From the NCBI RefSeq assembly GCF_910592395.1, contig NC_088309.1:8744501-8808500 (forward strand): a stretch of DNA of 64,000 nucleotides. The letters run 5' to 3'. The stretch is from Lineus longissimus. Taxonomy: Eukaryota; Nemertea; Pilidiophora; Heteronemertea; Lineidae. The notes under the pieces are model-generated. The model was not told the origin of the DNA. It searched no databases and saw only the letters and a list, made by a program, of their open reading frames with translations. The position numbers were made by a program, and so were the translations under genes. Positions 21,764-34,318 of the stretch are shown here, piece after piece. Numbering within the stretch: the first letter of the stretch is position 1; every line of letters starts with the position of its first letter.

Positions 21764-24700
21764 GAGTGGAATAGTTTTGTTGGGGAACTCCATGACACTA
21801 TCCAGCAACAGCTAACAGAGAGCCATGTTCGCCAATTTACAGATCTGTCAGAGTCGGAGAAGGAACTCTTCATGGAGCGTGCCACGAAAGCGCTTCAAGG
21901 AGGTGGGTAGTAAAGCCTTGAACTTTCTGTAGAGTTGCACATTACTCAGTCTCCGAGGACCTAGCTATTCACTTTGCCATCACTTCATGACAGTAGTTTA
22001 TATGCAATTGGAGAGAAACAATATTCAGTTCCGAGACTCAACTTGGGGGAATCAATGACATAAAGAATATACATACTTGTACCATAACTCATACTTTTAC
22101 TCATTGACAGGAACTTCTTACACGATGTTATACAATGGAATCTCTAATGTCTTGGACCATCAACTAAATGGAGAAGTAGCTCGTCAATTGCTTGAGGAGT
22201 TTCCTATCAATACGAAGAGTGATATGATCATCGAGGCAGCAAAAGATGGAGCCGTTAGCATTCTGAGAAAATGGCCAGATTTCAAGTATAAACTCCATGC
22301 TTGCCTGAATCAACCACTTCCAAATAAACTGAGGGAAATAGCCTGGAAATTATATCTTGATAATCCAAAAGGTATGTATAGCCAAAATTAAGCTGTTACT
22401 AGAATTCACTCATTATCAAGTTGGAGAAGGTACTGCTGAGTTGTTAAATATTGGCATAATAGTGTAGTTCCGTCCTGAAATATTTGAGAGTGATGCTTTC
22501 AATCCTTTTCTTATAGTCTTAACATTCAGCTGAAAAAATATTTAATTCATAATAGCAGGTGTTCAGGTGATTGCGCATGAAACCTTGAAAAAATTTATGT
22601 AAAAGTTGGGTTTTTTTGTTACAGTCAGGAAGGAGTATGTTGATCTGTTGGCCAACAATCCAAGAGCTGCAATCTCAAGCAAAGACTTTGAGATCTCTCA
22701 GAGATGTGAACAGATTTTATCATCAGAGCCAACATTCCATCATGTGCGAGGATCAATTGGTAAGCATGCTACAATGCTGAAATTTCACAGTCATATTCAC
22801 TCATTGTTATCATGACTTAGGCCTATGACCCTAGTGCAAGAGCATGCCTTCTTTCGATTTGCTGTTTTCTTGGTCTAACATACAGTATACCATCTATATT
22901 CCAGGTGTTTTCTATGCAAAGAAGGCTGTTCTTTCCTATCACCATGCCATCAAGCAGTCCGATGTTAACTTGGATGATACTGACTACATGCTGGCGGTTC
23001 CGTTTATCTATGTGGTGATGGATAGGATTCCAAGGTGTGTACATGAATGTAGTAGTTGCTGAAGATTTGAATATAAACATCCTACAGTAATAAACCAGCA
23101 ACCATGATTGTGCTGTAATGCCTGCATCTAACATACGGGACGAATGTACCTTATACCAAAAGATAATAAGACTCTTCTTTTTTACCAGTATTGATTAAAA
23201 AAAATTAATTTGACATTGATTTTTCATCTTACATACAACACAGATATTGAATGTCTGGTCACCATTTCCATCTATTGTCATATTTGGTTTCTGCTACATG
23301 TACTAGAACAGCTTTTTCTGTCAGATTTAACAGCTCGTTAAAAAAATGAATTGGGCATGCTGAAGAGCTGACTGTTTCTCTCTTAGACCCATCCTTCATC
23401 ACTCGACATTGTAATTCAAAGATTTTTTTTTTTCTGAATTGCAGGAGAGAACCTGCAACTAGTAGAATTGTTGCTTTGTTAGTTGAGGAATACCAAACAT
23501 TCATGAGAACAAGGCAAAGGTTCATGCTAGATGCAAGTGCCAATGTGAGTATCAATGTTTTGTAGGAACCCAATCAGTTGATATAATGTTAACTGAAAAT
23601 ACAGTTTCAATCAAAGAAATCAATCAAAATATCTGACATTTGTTTCCCTATTTCAAAATATTTGGTCCTCCAGATGATTTAAAGGTGTTGTTACTATGTC
23701 ATGCTTTGGCAGAAGGCTGCTTCCACAAAGAAATGTTAATATTAAAATCAGAACTTCCCATTCTTTTCAGGATGAAAATGATAAACAGTTCACAAGTTTT
23801 GCCAAGAAGATAGCGCAGACCCTAAATGTCCATGACCATGAGCTAGCCAGGGTGTTATCAGAGATGCCACACCCAGACTCGACTCTACCTCCAACACCGG
23901 ACTCTCTTCTCAGTGCTCCACTACCCAGGCCATATTCTGGTGACATGAGTATAGGCCCACCATTGGAGGTACAGTCTCTTCCACCAACTCCTAACACACA
24001 GCCAGGGACACCAAGGCAAAGTGTGACACCTCAACAGAATGGGACACCAAGACAAAATGGAACACCTCAGCAAAATAGGACACCACAGCAAAATGGGACA
24101 CCTCAGCAAAACGGGGGAGGAGGGCCACCCTTGGCAGCTTATGACACACCACCACAGCAGAATCAGAATCCAAATAGGGGTCGGAGACCAAGCAGAGGTG
24201 AGATTATCGCTGATATTGCAAACAAATATGAGTCATTTGGCTGTAGGTGGTTTATGTTCCATGTTACACTTCCAAATGATTTTTCAGTAGCCTTGGAGGA
24301 AAACTTTTTCAGAATATGCAGTTCACAGATTAGTCACTCTTTTTTGGGACGATTTAGCTGATTATGCAGTCTCAATCAATTCACTCATTTGTCCACTTCA
24401 GGAGCAGATAGTTTCCAGGACAGAAATGCTGCTGGGCCAGCATTACCTGAAAACATCAAAGAGCTGATGCGACCTGTTATAAGGACTCTCTTTGTTGGTA
24501 AGAAGGTTTTCTTTTCACTTTCGTGGTGACTTGTTCTTAAAGGAAGATGTTCTGGCATTTATTGAGTTAACTTGGAATCAATCGGTTCATTCATTTGTTC
24601 AATGTTGGAAAAAGACAAGATGCTTAATGCTGTACCTGAGCGCACAACCTGTCTTGAGGTCAGGCCACCTCCTCAAGGGACAGAGCGTGTGACTTTCTGG

Positions 24701-27700
24701 TGGCATCCAGTTTCCTTCTACATTATGTACCATATCACCCACTACATAGATTATACAGCTAATGATATCCTTGTGACCTCAGCTGTCTCTCCCAATATGT
24801 TTTGAAACCTTTAGTAGAATGACCTTGCACATTTTGAGCTTACATCTGCTAAAAGAAGTGTCAGTGCAGTACAGGATTAAAGACTTGCAGTACTTAGATG
24901 TCTGCTGTATTATGTTGAACTCTATCTCTTTACTTGCCTCCTTTTCAGGTTTCTGTAACATGGAAGTTGTCCAGTACATTTGGGACCAATATATCATAGG
25001 CATGGATGCGCCAGGCTACCACCATGAGCTTTTACCTGCTCTCTCGGCGGCATTCCTTCTATTGTTGAGTGACAAGTTAATTAATTGTCATGGAGTAAGT
25101 GTCCATAACATGCAGAGTTATGTAGTGAAAACCATTATGCAGACAAAATTAGTGAGTAGATCAACCACTTCGCTACATAGTCAATGCATAATTTTTAGCT
25201 AGGAAAGCTCCAATTCTGGTCTCTTGACGTCCTCCTGCATATTCAGTATGCAATCTATTGCATGACGTGGTTGCACTTGCAGCCCTGTACAGCAACTCAT
25301 AGAGCACTAAATTTAGGAAGTGTTCTGTCATAGTGAAATGATGTAAGCATCTTGCAGACATCAGTAGACATGATGTATGATTTGTTGTACTCTTCTCTTC
25401 CAGCTGGTTGCGGCACAAGAGGTCATGAGGAGGGAGGGCCCTAAGCTCAAGATTGAGCATTTCCAATATTTGGTAAGTTAGGTTGTCACTTCGCATTTGT
25501 TGTCTTTGAAAACTAAATGGTTTAACATGTTTAAGGAGCTGCTGTGGTCCAGTGGTTTGGACTCTTGGCTAGTGGTCAAGAGATCCCCAGTTCAAACTCC
25601 ACAGTCGGTATCATTTGAGAGTTGTCCCTTTTAAGCCAACTTTCACTATATACATGTATATAGCTTTATGCCTGTTTTCTTCTCTTGCCAGATCAACCGC
25701 CATTTTTATCGAGATTTGTACAACATCCTAAACAAGGAAACCAAATCAGCATTACCTGTGATAGATCCGACACAAGGTAAGCCCCAAGTTGAGTTTTGGA
25801 AATGTTCCTGGTTGTGACAATTGTCTTTCATAGTCGCCTCCTTGAATATAACTTGTACTGTGTGATTGGCCTGAGCTCCTTGTTGGGACACCCGTCTGAT
25901 AAATGTGCACATAACCAACCTGGTTGCTCATTTTGACTTATTATGAGGGTTGCTTCATTATATTATAGTTTGTATTCAGCGGAGATGTAAATAAAAAGCA
26001 TCAATGCAGCGCATTTTTGAAATAAACATTTGATGAGTTGTCTCTCTTTCTCTATTAGCCAAAACCGAGCCATGGAATCAATGGTCACGAGAAATCATTC
26101 CACCAAGAATCCGTACGGATGATCGAAGGAATCTCCGTCTCCAGAGAGAAGATGACAGACAAAGGTAAGGTACACTCTCACAGCACCACAGACCACCAGG
26201 TATCCTTTGGGTGGGAGATGCAGTCTAAGGATCAGTGAAAGACATATTTGAGTCGACTACATGAGCCGCCAGTGACAAAGGACACGTTTGACTGGATCTG
26301 GGGCCAATCATATAGGAAACTCGAACTAAATGACAAAAATAATTGGATTGTTTTTGGTTTATTGCTTTAGTGTTTGGATCATTTTATCTTTCATTCTTGT
26401 AGGGTGTTGGCCAAACAGAGAGAAGAAGAAAGACAAAAAGAGGATGAACGAGAGAGAATCCGCAGAGAACGAGCAGAGAGACAGAAGCCTGGTGCTGCAG
26501 AGTTTGCGGCTGCGGTGGCCACGGCAAGACAAAAGGATGAGGAGGATAAAATGTATTTGCAAGATATGTTGAAAAATGTGAGTATAGTGTTGATGTTTTG
26601 TGGATTTCGCGAATATCCTTCATTAGTCTTCAGTTGTATTTGTGTGGAAATATCATCTGAAACTTACTTGAATGATCTGTACAGAAACTGATGGGAATTA
26701 CATAGAATCAACAGTTAAAATGATTTTCCAATTAGCCAATTCTCATATCACTAATTACAGGAACATCAACTAAGGAAGGAGCAAGAGCAGGAATCGCTGG
26801 ATGAAATCAGTAGGCTGAGAAGTGAGGTGGATGACCTCAAGAAGTTACTTAGGGTAGGAGCATGTCTCTTGTGTGAATCAAATTATGTTTTGCAATCAAA
26901 TCCATTGTCGGAAGCCAGTAGAAATGAATTAGCTAAGAGCATTTGGCGAGTAAAGTATTGATGTAAATTTGGAGGAAACACGTGCAGCCAGGAAAAAATT
27001 AGACCTTGACCAATATGTGCTGTAGTTGTTGAGAGTATATGGTCTGTCTTTTGAAACATGTTTTAAAATTCATTTGTTTATTTGCAGAGAGATATGGCCA
27101 AACCAAAACCTTCACCTCGTCCATCTGTGGCCAGCTTTGCATCTGCGTACAGGTAAAGAAATTATTCAGATATATCCATTCGCACCAATAAAACAATAGA
27201 AGTGTGTTTTACAAAGGGGATCGCGGTGGCTTTGTAGTTAAGAGTGCTGGTCTCTTGGCTGAGGGGGTCGTGGGTTCAAACCCCTTCCGAGGTACTTCAG
27301 TCTTTCTTGTTAGCCTTCAAAGGTTAAGTAAGCGCTTCGTAGCTGCTCCTTAACATCGCCGAGAAAACTCTGGAATGACAAAGTGCCTTCCGCAAGGGCC
27401 TGTCTGTGGGAAGGGCTATATAAGAAATAAGTTGTCTTTTTGGTGAGCAATTGTAGATGTAATATCATTGTTAGTGTAATTTTGTTTGCTGGGCATTTAA
27501 GTCACTTTTAATCTTTTCCAGTAACTACATTCCACCTCCGCCACCCACAGCTGCCAGTACCTTGTCGGCTCAAAATACGGGTGACCAACAAGACTTGACA
27601 AGGAAGGGCATTATTGAGTTCTTGAGGAAGATTTCAAACAGCACAAATTACAGTAAGTATTGGTGGATTTCATCTTCTTGGCCTTTTTTCTTGCAAGAGG

Positions 27701-28227
27701 CCCAAGGTCAAGTAAAGTGAATAAATGTGGGGAACCTTTGATGTGTGGGTTAAGAGTCTGGCATATTAATCACTAACCCACACTGCCCCTCTGGAAGTGA
27801 ATAGGCCTACAGCATTCATCTTCTAAACTTAATTTCTAAATTTGAATTTTTCAGTTGCACATGGTGATGGTCAGGAGCTGAGTATCTTGAATGAGGAGAC
27901 CAAGCTCAACCAGGAGAGACTTAAAGAAGATTTCACTGAGGCACAGGTGGGTAAATCCTGTAGCAGTTCAGATCCTTTTTGGCAACAGAATGCAAATGAA
28001 GACACCAGTCGAGAATATCTTGTCCTTGATTTCATTAAAATGATATCATTAAAATCAAAAGGAAGCTAAATCCTTTGGTCTCGTTTCAGCGACGGGTATT
28101 TGGACGTGCAATGGACGCAAAGGCCATCGATAGTCTGCCGCCAGAGGAGAGAGAGAGGAGTATGCAGCAGCTCATGGATACACTGAATGAGATTTATGTG
28201 GAAAGGAAGAGGAGAGACAATAACTAA
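21764..28227 (+). CDS. Unrecognised TBC-like, coiled-coil protein (first coding exon missing)
   Basis: Seventeen exons join in frame: 21764-21902, 22111-22371, 22625-22759, 22905-23034, 23445-23544, 23771-24197, 24402-24497, 24949-25094, 25404-25472, 25692-25776, 26059-26164, 26403-26577, 26761-26853, 27088-27152, 27522-27652, 27855-27946 and 28090-28227. They give 795 residues ending in ERKRRDNN. The first listed exon opens with an acceptor in phase 0, so an upstream start exon exists. Residues about 110-230 (LPNKLREIAWKLYLDNP, then AKKAVLSYHHAIKQ) and 430-500 (YIWDQYIIGMDAPGYHHELL) resemble a diverged TBC Rab-GAP fold, interrupted by a Pro/Gln-rich insert. I saw no clear arginine/glutamine finger pair, so catalysis is doubtful. 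Residues about 565-655 form a highly charged coiled coil (KQREEERQKEDERERIRR). I could not name a vertebrate orthologue. Confidence 0.85.
24001..24117 (+). repeat. In-frame 18-bp coding repeat (NGTPQQ hexapeptides)
   Basis: Within exon 6 of the TBC-like gene, the hexapeptide TPQQNG and variants (TPRQNG, TPQQNR) repeats about seven times. It forms a Pro/Gln/Asn-rich disordered segment that ends in GGGG. The unit is 18 bases, so copy number can vary without frameshift. Confidence 0.85.
25532..25640 (+). mobile_element. tRNA-derived SINE fragment in an intron
   Basis: The segment beginning AAGGAGCTGCTGTGGTCCAG and containing a B-box-like AGTTCAAACTCC is closely related to 40701-40870. It lies in the TBC-like gene intron between 25472 and 25692, in gene orientation. 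It lacks tRNA pairing along its length, so it is not a functional tRNA. Confidence 0.65.
27216..27441 (+). mobile_element. tRNA-derived SINE, about 225 bases
   Basis: The head GGTGGCTTTGTAGTTAAGAG resembles an A box, and GGGTTCAAACCCC is a B box about 55 bases on. A non-tRNA body follows and ends GGGCTATATAAGAAATAAG. This A-box/B-box/body order is the usual SINE structure. It sits in an intron of the TBC-like gene, and its head differs from the SINEs at 25532 and 40701. Confidence 0.75.
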
Positions 28228-29152
28228 TAGATCCTCCACAAAGACTTGGACTTTGATTAGACTTAGGCTGTGATAAATTTTTCAACATATTGAGTCGATA
28301 ACATGTGTGCTCCTATTTATCTCATTTGTGACTCTTTAGAAAATTTCAGCAATATGTGTTTTGAAGAGATCAGGAAAACCTACACCGACCAAGAGTCACC
28401 TTCTTATCTCTATCACACAAGTATACCAACTGGGAATCGTACAGGGATCTCAGAGGAGACATGATGTCTCTTCTACTCCGATATACATTGCCTTAATTTT
28501 AGCCAAATATAGAGGTTGGTCTGCATATGCAGAGAAATTAAGTTTGGTGTGCTTAACTGCATTACTACACCTTCCCGCCATTTCTTCAGGAGTGAGCTGT
28601 ACAGTGAAAATGTACTAGACTAATCATGTTATATTATACACTGTTCTGTTTACAAGATATTAGGCAGCGAACTAATTCCGTCCATTTATGAACAAGCTAC
28701 TGCTTATATCAATGTGATATTCGTGTCTGTTTAGACCCAAATTTTCCTTTCTTCAAAATGATTCCAAAAAGGGATTAGGCGAGGGAATGTATTACTACTA
28801 AATGTAGAGGATTCTGCTTATTTTCAACATGTATAAGGTTGTGGCTTACACAACCAGCTACTTAAAGATTGGTACATATCCATGTATTTGTAGATATACT
28901 TGTTATTTATTTTTGTTGCAATAGATAATATTTTTAAACCATATTTTGTGGAAGTTTTTCTGGCTGTGCTCTTTCTAAGTTCACATACAACCTGGGATAA
29001 GGAGAGACTGGTCCGGATATGCTACTCAAAAGAATGCCAGAAGAAAAATGGCATGTTTTTCACCGATTCAAGAAGATCTCCTGTAACTCTCGGAGAATTC
29101 CACCTTCTCGAGCTGGGCTGTGAAAATGGAGTTCTCCACTTTCCGTTTCTTC
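28228..29152 (+). other. Probable 3' UTR of the TBC-like gene
   Basis: No protein-like frame was seen. The stretch runs from the stop codon at 28227 to AATAAA at 29153 and is best read as 3' UTR. Confidence 0.5.
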
Positions 29153-29158
29153 AATAAA
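29153..29158 (+). terminator. Polyadenylation signal, TBC-like gene
   Basis: AATAAA lies 926 bases past the stop codon and faces the convergent MRPS16 3' end. Confidence 0.5.
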
Positions 29159-29546
29159 AGACAAGCGTTGAACTCCACTTGACAAGCAAATTAGACTTAT
29201 GACAATGAGGGTTTCTGTCGAGATGGACTAAACTTTCCATTCATCCCCATTCCCACAGTATTATTGGGACAGACTAAAAGGCTGGGCTAGCTAAGATCAC
29301 TATGAAAAGATGTTGGCTGTTTGCGGCCAAGAGATCTTCATTCATCAATAGGATCATACCTTTGAAGGGAGAGCTGAACAGTTCACCAAAGACACAAACA
29401 CTTTAGTTTGTGACTAGTCAAACCATTCCATTTTGGGTAGAAATGAGATGCTGCCACATCCAGTCTAAGAAGAGCAAGTCATCATTTTATCCAGAAATCT
29501 ACCATGTCTACAACAGTTAACAAAACCAGATTATGGAATAAACATT

Positions 29547-29552
29547 TTTATT
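29547..29552 (-). terminator. Polyadenylation signal, MRPS16
   Basis: TTTATT on the + strand is AATAAA for the minus-strand gene, about 117 bases after its stop codon. Confidence 0.6.
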
Positions 29553-29668
29553 TACAAAATTTTACACAAAAACAAGCTTTTATGTCATTTTTCTTTTCAA
29601 GTGTTGGCATTGCTGCCACAGTCACTTTCAACAGAAGTCACATATATTCCAAAAGTCTCTCACAGTGT

Positions 29669-30324
29669 TCAGTTGTTGTCTTCACTTTTTTCTTTCTCAG
29701 TTTTCCAAGATTCCAACTGTTGAACTTTTTCCTCTTCTGATCGATTACGTTTTGCCTTTATAAAAGTCATTGGGTGGATTGGGAAGAAGCCAGCCAAACC
29801 TGAAATAGCGAAATAACTTATGCCAAGAGAAGTTGTTCACATACTATTATTTACTACCAGCCGAGTCCTCTAACTTGCATGACACGATACTCCCACCTAC
29901 CCAGTTGCTCAGTCACACTCAAGAGCAGTGATTGCGGAGAATTTTGGAAATGATTACAGACTGTAGGTAAGGCCCCACTGCTTCATGTCATTGCATGCAG
30001 GACACCACCAACACTGGTCAACTCTTTGGTGGGCCTTCGCTACCTTTGGCAATATCAAGGGTTCTTACCAAATAATTCTTTGACTGGTTTTGATGGAATA
30101 GCACCTCTTCCCAACCAATATCGTATACGTTCAAAATTGAGGGAGACCAGAATTTCAGAATTTTTGTTGGGGAGAGTATCATATGTTCCAAGTTGTTCAT
30201 GAATGCGGGAATCTCTTGCACGATGCCTATCCATGCATACTACATGGTAGAAAGGTCTGTTGGCACATCCATGTCTTGCAATTCGAATTCTTAGTCCTCG
30301 GTATATAGGGCGGAGGTTTACCAT
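29669..30324 (-). CDS. MRPS16: Mitochondrial ribosomal protein bS16m
   Basis: Two coding exons, 30069-30324 and 29669-29799, join with GT-AG borders (phase 1) to give 128 residues (human 137). The S16 core is clear: LRIRIARHGCANRPFYHVV, EQLGTYDTLPN, ILVSLNFERIRYWLGRGA and, after the join, GLAGFFPIHPMTF. The C-terminus is short, charged and lysine-rich. bS16m is a structural protein of the mitochondrial small ribosomal subunit. The ATG sits directly after an acceptor (CTTTCAG), so an untranslated first exon lies further up (above 30324), towards POP5. The gene is divergent from POP5 and convergent with the TBC-like gene. Confidence 0.96.
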
Positions 30325-31052
30325 CTGAAAGTAAAAGTTACCAAGATTATGTCAATGTACCCAAAACATGGATAAAAGGAGGAGTCAGAATTACTGCCAC
30401 TGACATTATCATGCTTTTGCCAAGCGGCCGCCAAACATATGTCACATGACAGTCAGAGATATGAACAGAACTGAGCAGACTTCACTTGTGGAGAACTCCC
30501 ATTTCTCAGTGAGAAGGTCTTCATCCCATACGATACCATTCTTTGGAATTGCTGTAATACTTAAGTGTGAGTGATTGATATAGCTGCCACAGGATGACCA
30601 TGACTGAGAATGACATACACTACTGTACTGTTACTTTGACTTTGCTTGACTATTTACTATCAGGCATTTCCATTTAGGAAGCAGGTTAAGAGGATTTAGA
30701 CACACTTTCATTCTTATTTCGGTCGTATAACACATTCTTACATTTCAATTACGGTAGGCCAGTCTGTCTAAACTGATATAAACGGCAAATATATTCTGAA
30801 AAGGACAAATTAGATGCAAAAGTTATAAGAATTTTGGAAAATCAAGACATGTGTTGTGAACTACGTCATCATTTTCCGTGCTGATTTTCGATGAAGTCAT
30901 GTGATTTTTATCAAAGATGTCTGCGCCCATGGAACATGTTGGTTGCATTTTATAAAGATTTTTTATCTAGGATATGATAGCGTATAGAAATGGAAATGAA
31001 TAGATGCTTTACAGAATAGCCCTAGTTGTGAAGCTAGACTAATCTGCCAACA
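30325..31052. promoter_or_regulatory. Shared intergenic region between divergent MRPS16 and POP5
   Basis: This 728-base stretch separates the two start codons. It must contain the untranslated first exon of MRPS16 and the promoters of both genes. I saw no TATA box at a fixed place. The shared-promoter idea rests only on head-to-head arrangement. Confidence 0.45.
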
Positions 31053-32951
31053 TGGTTAGGTTAAAAAACAGGTAAGAAAATCGTCAATAATTTGAGACCG
31101 TGCGGCTCTGTGTTGCGGCTGGTCTGTCACTCTGTGTGGGCTCGGCCTCGTGCTGGGGTGGCTGCATGATGGGTGGGCAAAGCCCTAGGGCAGCATCGGC
31201 CATCGCCGCAGCATCGGTGTGAAAGTGTGAATCCATACAACTACTGTCAACCGACAACCCAGGCCGTGGCCCATATATCATGTGCTGCAGCGGTCGGCCC
31301 AAGCAGTGAGTAAATCAGTAAGGCTGCCAAATTCTGTGACATTGGCAACTTACTGTAGTGAGCCTGTGTGGCACTTAGCTCAGAGGCGACCAGAGTCCAG
31401 AGTGTTTTCAAAATGACGCCTTGAAACTGTGTGTCGGCAAGCGTCTTTGCGGTGAACAGCTTCTCTTGGCCTCTAAGGCTCCATCTAGCTCTACGTACAC
31501 TGCTTCAGATATTTTCATGTTTATATTTTTAATTCAGATACCTTATTTGTGAGATGCGCTTCAAAACAAAACAGAATATAGTCTACAAGATCACAGAACA
31601 GGATATACTTTGCTCTGTGAAGGAGTCACTGGTCAATTTGTATGGTGACTATGGAATGGGATGCCTTAAAAGGTCTCTCTCTGGTAAGGTATTCTGAAGT
31701 TGACCTATATACTATGTTTACCTATATACATGTACTAAACTACACCAGGTTTAGGAACTTGGTGTAGTTGATGTTACTTCATACAATTCATGTCTATCTG
31801 CTTTCTTTGGTGCACTCACATTTTTAAGACCTCTTTTTAAATTGTGGTCAGTGATACACGGATAAGTCTTAATAAATTGCATGTGAATTGTTCATCCATC
31901 ATATTTCTGACTCTGTTGTACCCTCCCCACAGGCTCGGGGAAAAGGGGAACATCTGTAATTTTCAAATATGTAAGCTTGATCCAGTTGCAGTCATGTGTA
32001 AAAGACATGTGTGTGTCACTTTATTTCCAACACTAACATCCCGGGCACATCACTTCAATATCTTCATTTCAGTGAAATACCTGAACAACTATACAAAGGT
32101 TTTTGTTATTCGTGGAAAGAGGGGTCCACATAAAATGCTTGAGACTGCCGTCATGGATGTTAAAGAATTTGCAGCAAAACCATTGAATATACAAATATTC
32201 CATATTGGTGGTAAGTTGATTTTGTTACATTCATTATTCTCAGGGTGATTTTTAAAATCTAGAACCTCTTTTGATGACATTTTGTTAATCACACAACGTT
32301 TGGACCAGAGTAGTAGACATGATGTGACCCAATACCACTTCTTTTTCAGGGACCATCAGATCATGCCAAAAAGTCTTGGTCAAGCACAACCGTAAACAAC
32401 TCAATGTGCTTTTAGATAAGACTAAAAAGAAGGGCAAGTATAGCTTTAAGTGTTTTGAATTAATTGAGCTATCGAATCGGACACCTTGAACTGGGGACAT
32501 CATGGTATCTTCTCCACTTTCATACTGATCTCCATATCACTCAGACTTGTGTTGTCTTCTTTATAGCTCACTCTGTCTGTCCTTAGATGTGAGTTGCTTT
32601 CTCAATATCAATACAGCTTGACCTTAAGATGGAGTTTGATTTCTTCTCCATATTCATACAGACTGCCATGTCTCCAGGATATGCTGTCTTCTCCATATTC
32701 AGATCACCATGTCCATAGGATATGTGGACTTCTCCATATTAATACAGGCTACCACATCCCTGAGGCTGTCCTCCTGAAGTATGTCTTCTCTATATGATGT
32801 CTTCTGGTGGCCTGCTTGATTTTTAATTGTCCATTCCCTTCCATTTCCAGAAGAAAGAGAAGAAATAAAGGAAATGATACAAAACTGTTCAAAAGAAGGT
32901 CTTATAAAACAAGACAGGCATTTTAAGGGAAACCAAGAATTTGATACTTGA
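31053..32951 (+). CDS. POP5: Ribonuclease P/MRP protein subunit POP5
   Basis: Five exons: 31053-31072, 31538-31683, 32073-32210, 32350-32433 and 32851-32951. They give 162 residues (human 163). The first exon encodes only MVRLKN and part of an Arg codon; joined, it reads MVRLKNRYLICEM, the typical POP5 start. Later hallmarks are VKYLNNYTKVFVIRG, FHIGGTIRSCQKVL and HNRKQLNVLL. POP5 belongs to the Rpp14/Pop5 family and is a protein subunit of RNase P and RNase MRP, which process tRNA 5' ends and rRNA precursors in the nucleus. Intron 4 starts with GC (AAGAAGG then GCAAGT), a GC-AG intron confirmed by phase. That same intron holds a 45-bp minisatellite related to the large array downstream of GNB5. 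Confidence 0.95.
32500..32800. repeat. 45-bp minisatellite family, copy inside POP5 intron 4
   Basis: Words such as CTTCTCCATATTCATACAGA, CCATGTCTCCAGGATATG and GTCTTCTCCATATTCAG recur about every 40 to 45 bases, roughly six or seven times. They match the left-arm orientation of the array at 43985-47150. The array occupies most of the 417-base intron. Confidence 0.75.
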
Positions 32952-33309
32952 TCCGTGGATTACATTGGGAATCAAACAGAGATTATCCATGTATTCACTA
33001 AAATTGTGATCGTAATGAGGATACAACTGTGTCTTGTATGGAGGAGGGACAGCTAAGAGAGACAGAATGAGGGTAACATTGGCTGACCTTGATTTAGGAA
33101 TAATGCTTTACCTATAGGCAGCAGTGTATGACCATCATACAGTGCTGCTGCAGGACAATGGGATTGTGGGAAACTATATGGTCCCTTGGATGGAATGGTC
33201 CACAAGAAACATATGAAAATAAAAACTTTACCAAGTTTGATCTTGGTGATGAGGATTACAAGTGGAGTGGTTTTATATGTTTAAGTTGTTTTTACATGCC
33301 TTCAGAAAG

Positions 33310-33315
33310 AATAAA
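33310..33315 (+). terminator. Candidate polyadenylation signal, POP5
   Basis: AATAAA lies about 360 bases after the POP5 stop; a second AATAAA is at 33218-33223. Confidence 0.45.
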
Positions 33316-34312
33316 GGTTAAACTACATCATGTTAAATGAAGTTGTCAGTTATTTGTTTACTTAACCACCCCATTCCATATGACAAGTATGTTCTATTTT
33401 CTTTATAATTGTTTATAATTGTTATCTTTCACAAGTGATTCCTAAGGCCAGCTCACTGCAATCGGAGGTTAATTTGAAGACGGACACAATAGTTGATGTA
33501 AAAACCTCAATCCATATGTCAATTTGTGATGAACTTGTTCGCAGATCCTTTTTTTCTATCACAGACTGGCGGGGTTGTGTCCATCTGCATGTTGTTTGGA
33601 TCAGCCTTCATACTGTAGTATCGTTTCAAAGATGGGTTGATGCAAAAACCTTCAGTACATCATAGGCTTTCACATTGATTCCCAAGTACAACCAGGTATA
33701 ACAGTGTAAAACCCTCACAAGATGTGTCAATGACCATTCTCTTCCATTCAATCGCCAGAAGAGCAGATGGTCAGGGTTACCTGGACGATGTCAATAACTT
33801 CTAAATGACTACTTGGAAGATGCAAGTCAGCACTTCAGGCCAACACTCGACACTACCGAACTAGCTTATGTAACGTGTGCAAGGGGAGGAGGATATAATA
33901 ACTCTGGATTTTCGAGGATGGTCCACGCTGTCCCAACCAACAAAATGCATCATGTTTCGCCTCATCACTGGTGTTTTGGGGCGGTTTTATTTTTGCAAAT
34001 AACTGAGATTCGCAAAAATAGAAATTGACACCAGCTTGCATCCAAAGAAGAAAACAATAGGAATTAAAGCCAATCTTTGTAGAGTTTATTTTCAAATAGA
34101 ATTCCTCTGCTTAGAAAGCAAGTTACAGTAACCATGTTAACAGAGATAACCATAAATAAATACATACTGAAGTGACTGAAAGGGATGACCCTTAAGGTAA
34201 CTTAAAAGTTAAAGTGACAGTATACCCATATCCCATTCCTACATCTCAAACACTTGAAGATGGATTACAGTCCTCGGCAATTTCCAACATTATTTCCCCT
34301 TCCCCAAGCACA

Positions 34313-34318
34313 TTTATT
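34313..34318 (-). terminator. Candidate polyadenylation signal, ACTR10
   Basis: TTTATT on the + strand reads AATAAA for ACTR10, about 500 bases after its stop codon. Another is at 34085-34090. Confidence 0.4.

Noticed and set aside
27216-27300. Possible functional tRNA gene
   Set aside because: A and B boxes are present but the acceptor and anticodon stems do not pair, and the sequence continues into a SINE body.
31084-31302. 72-codon minus-strand frame near the POP5 start
   Set aside because: It overlaps POP5 intron 1, has no similarity, and MRPS16 already starts at 30324 with its own acceptor.
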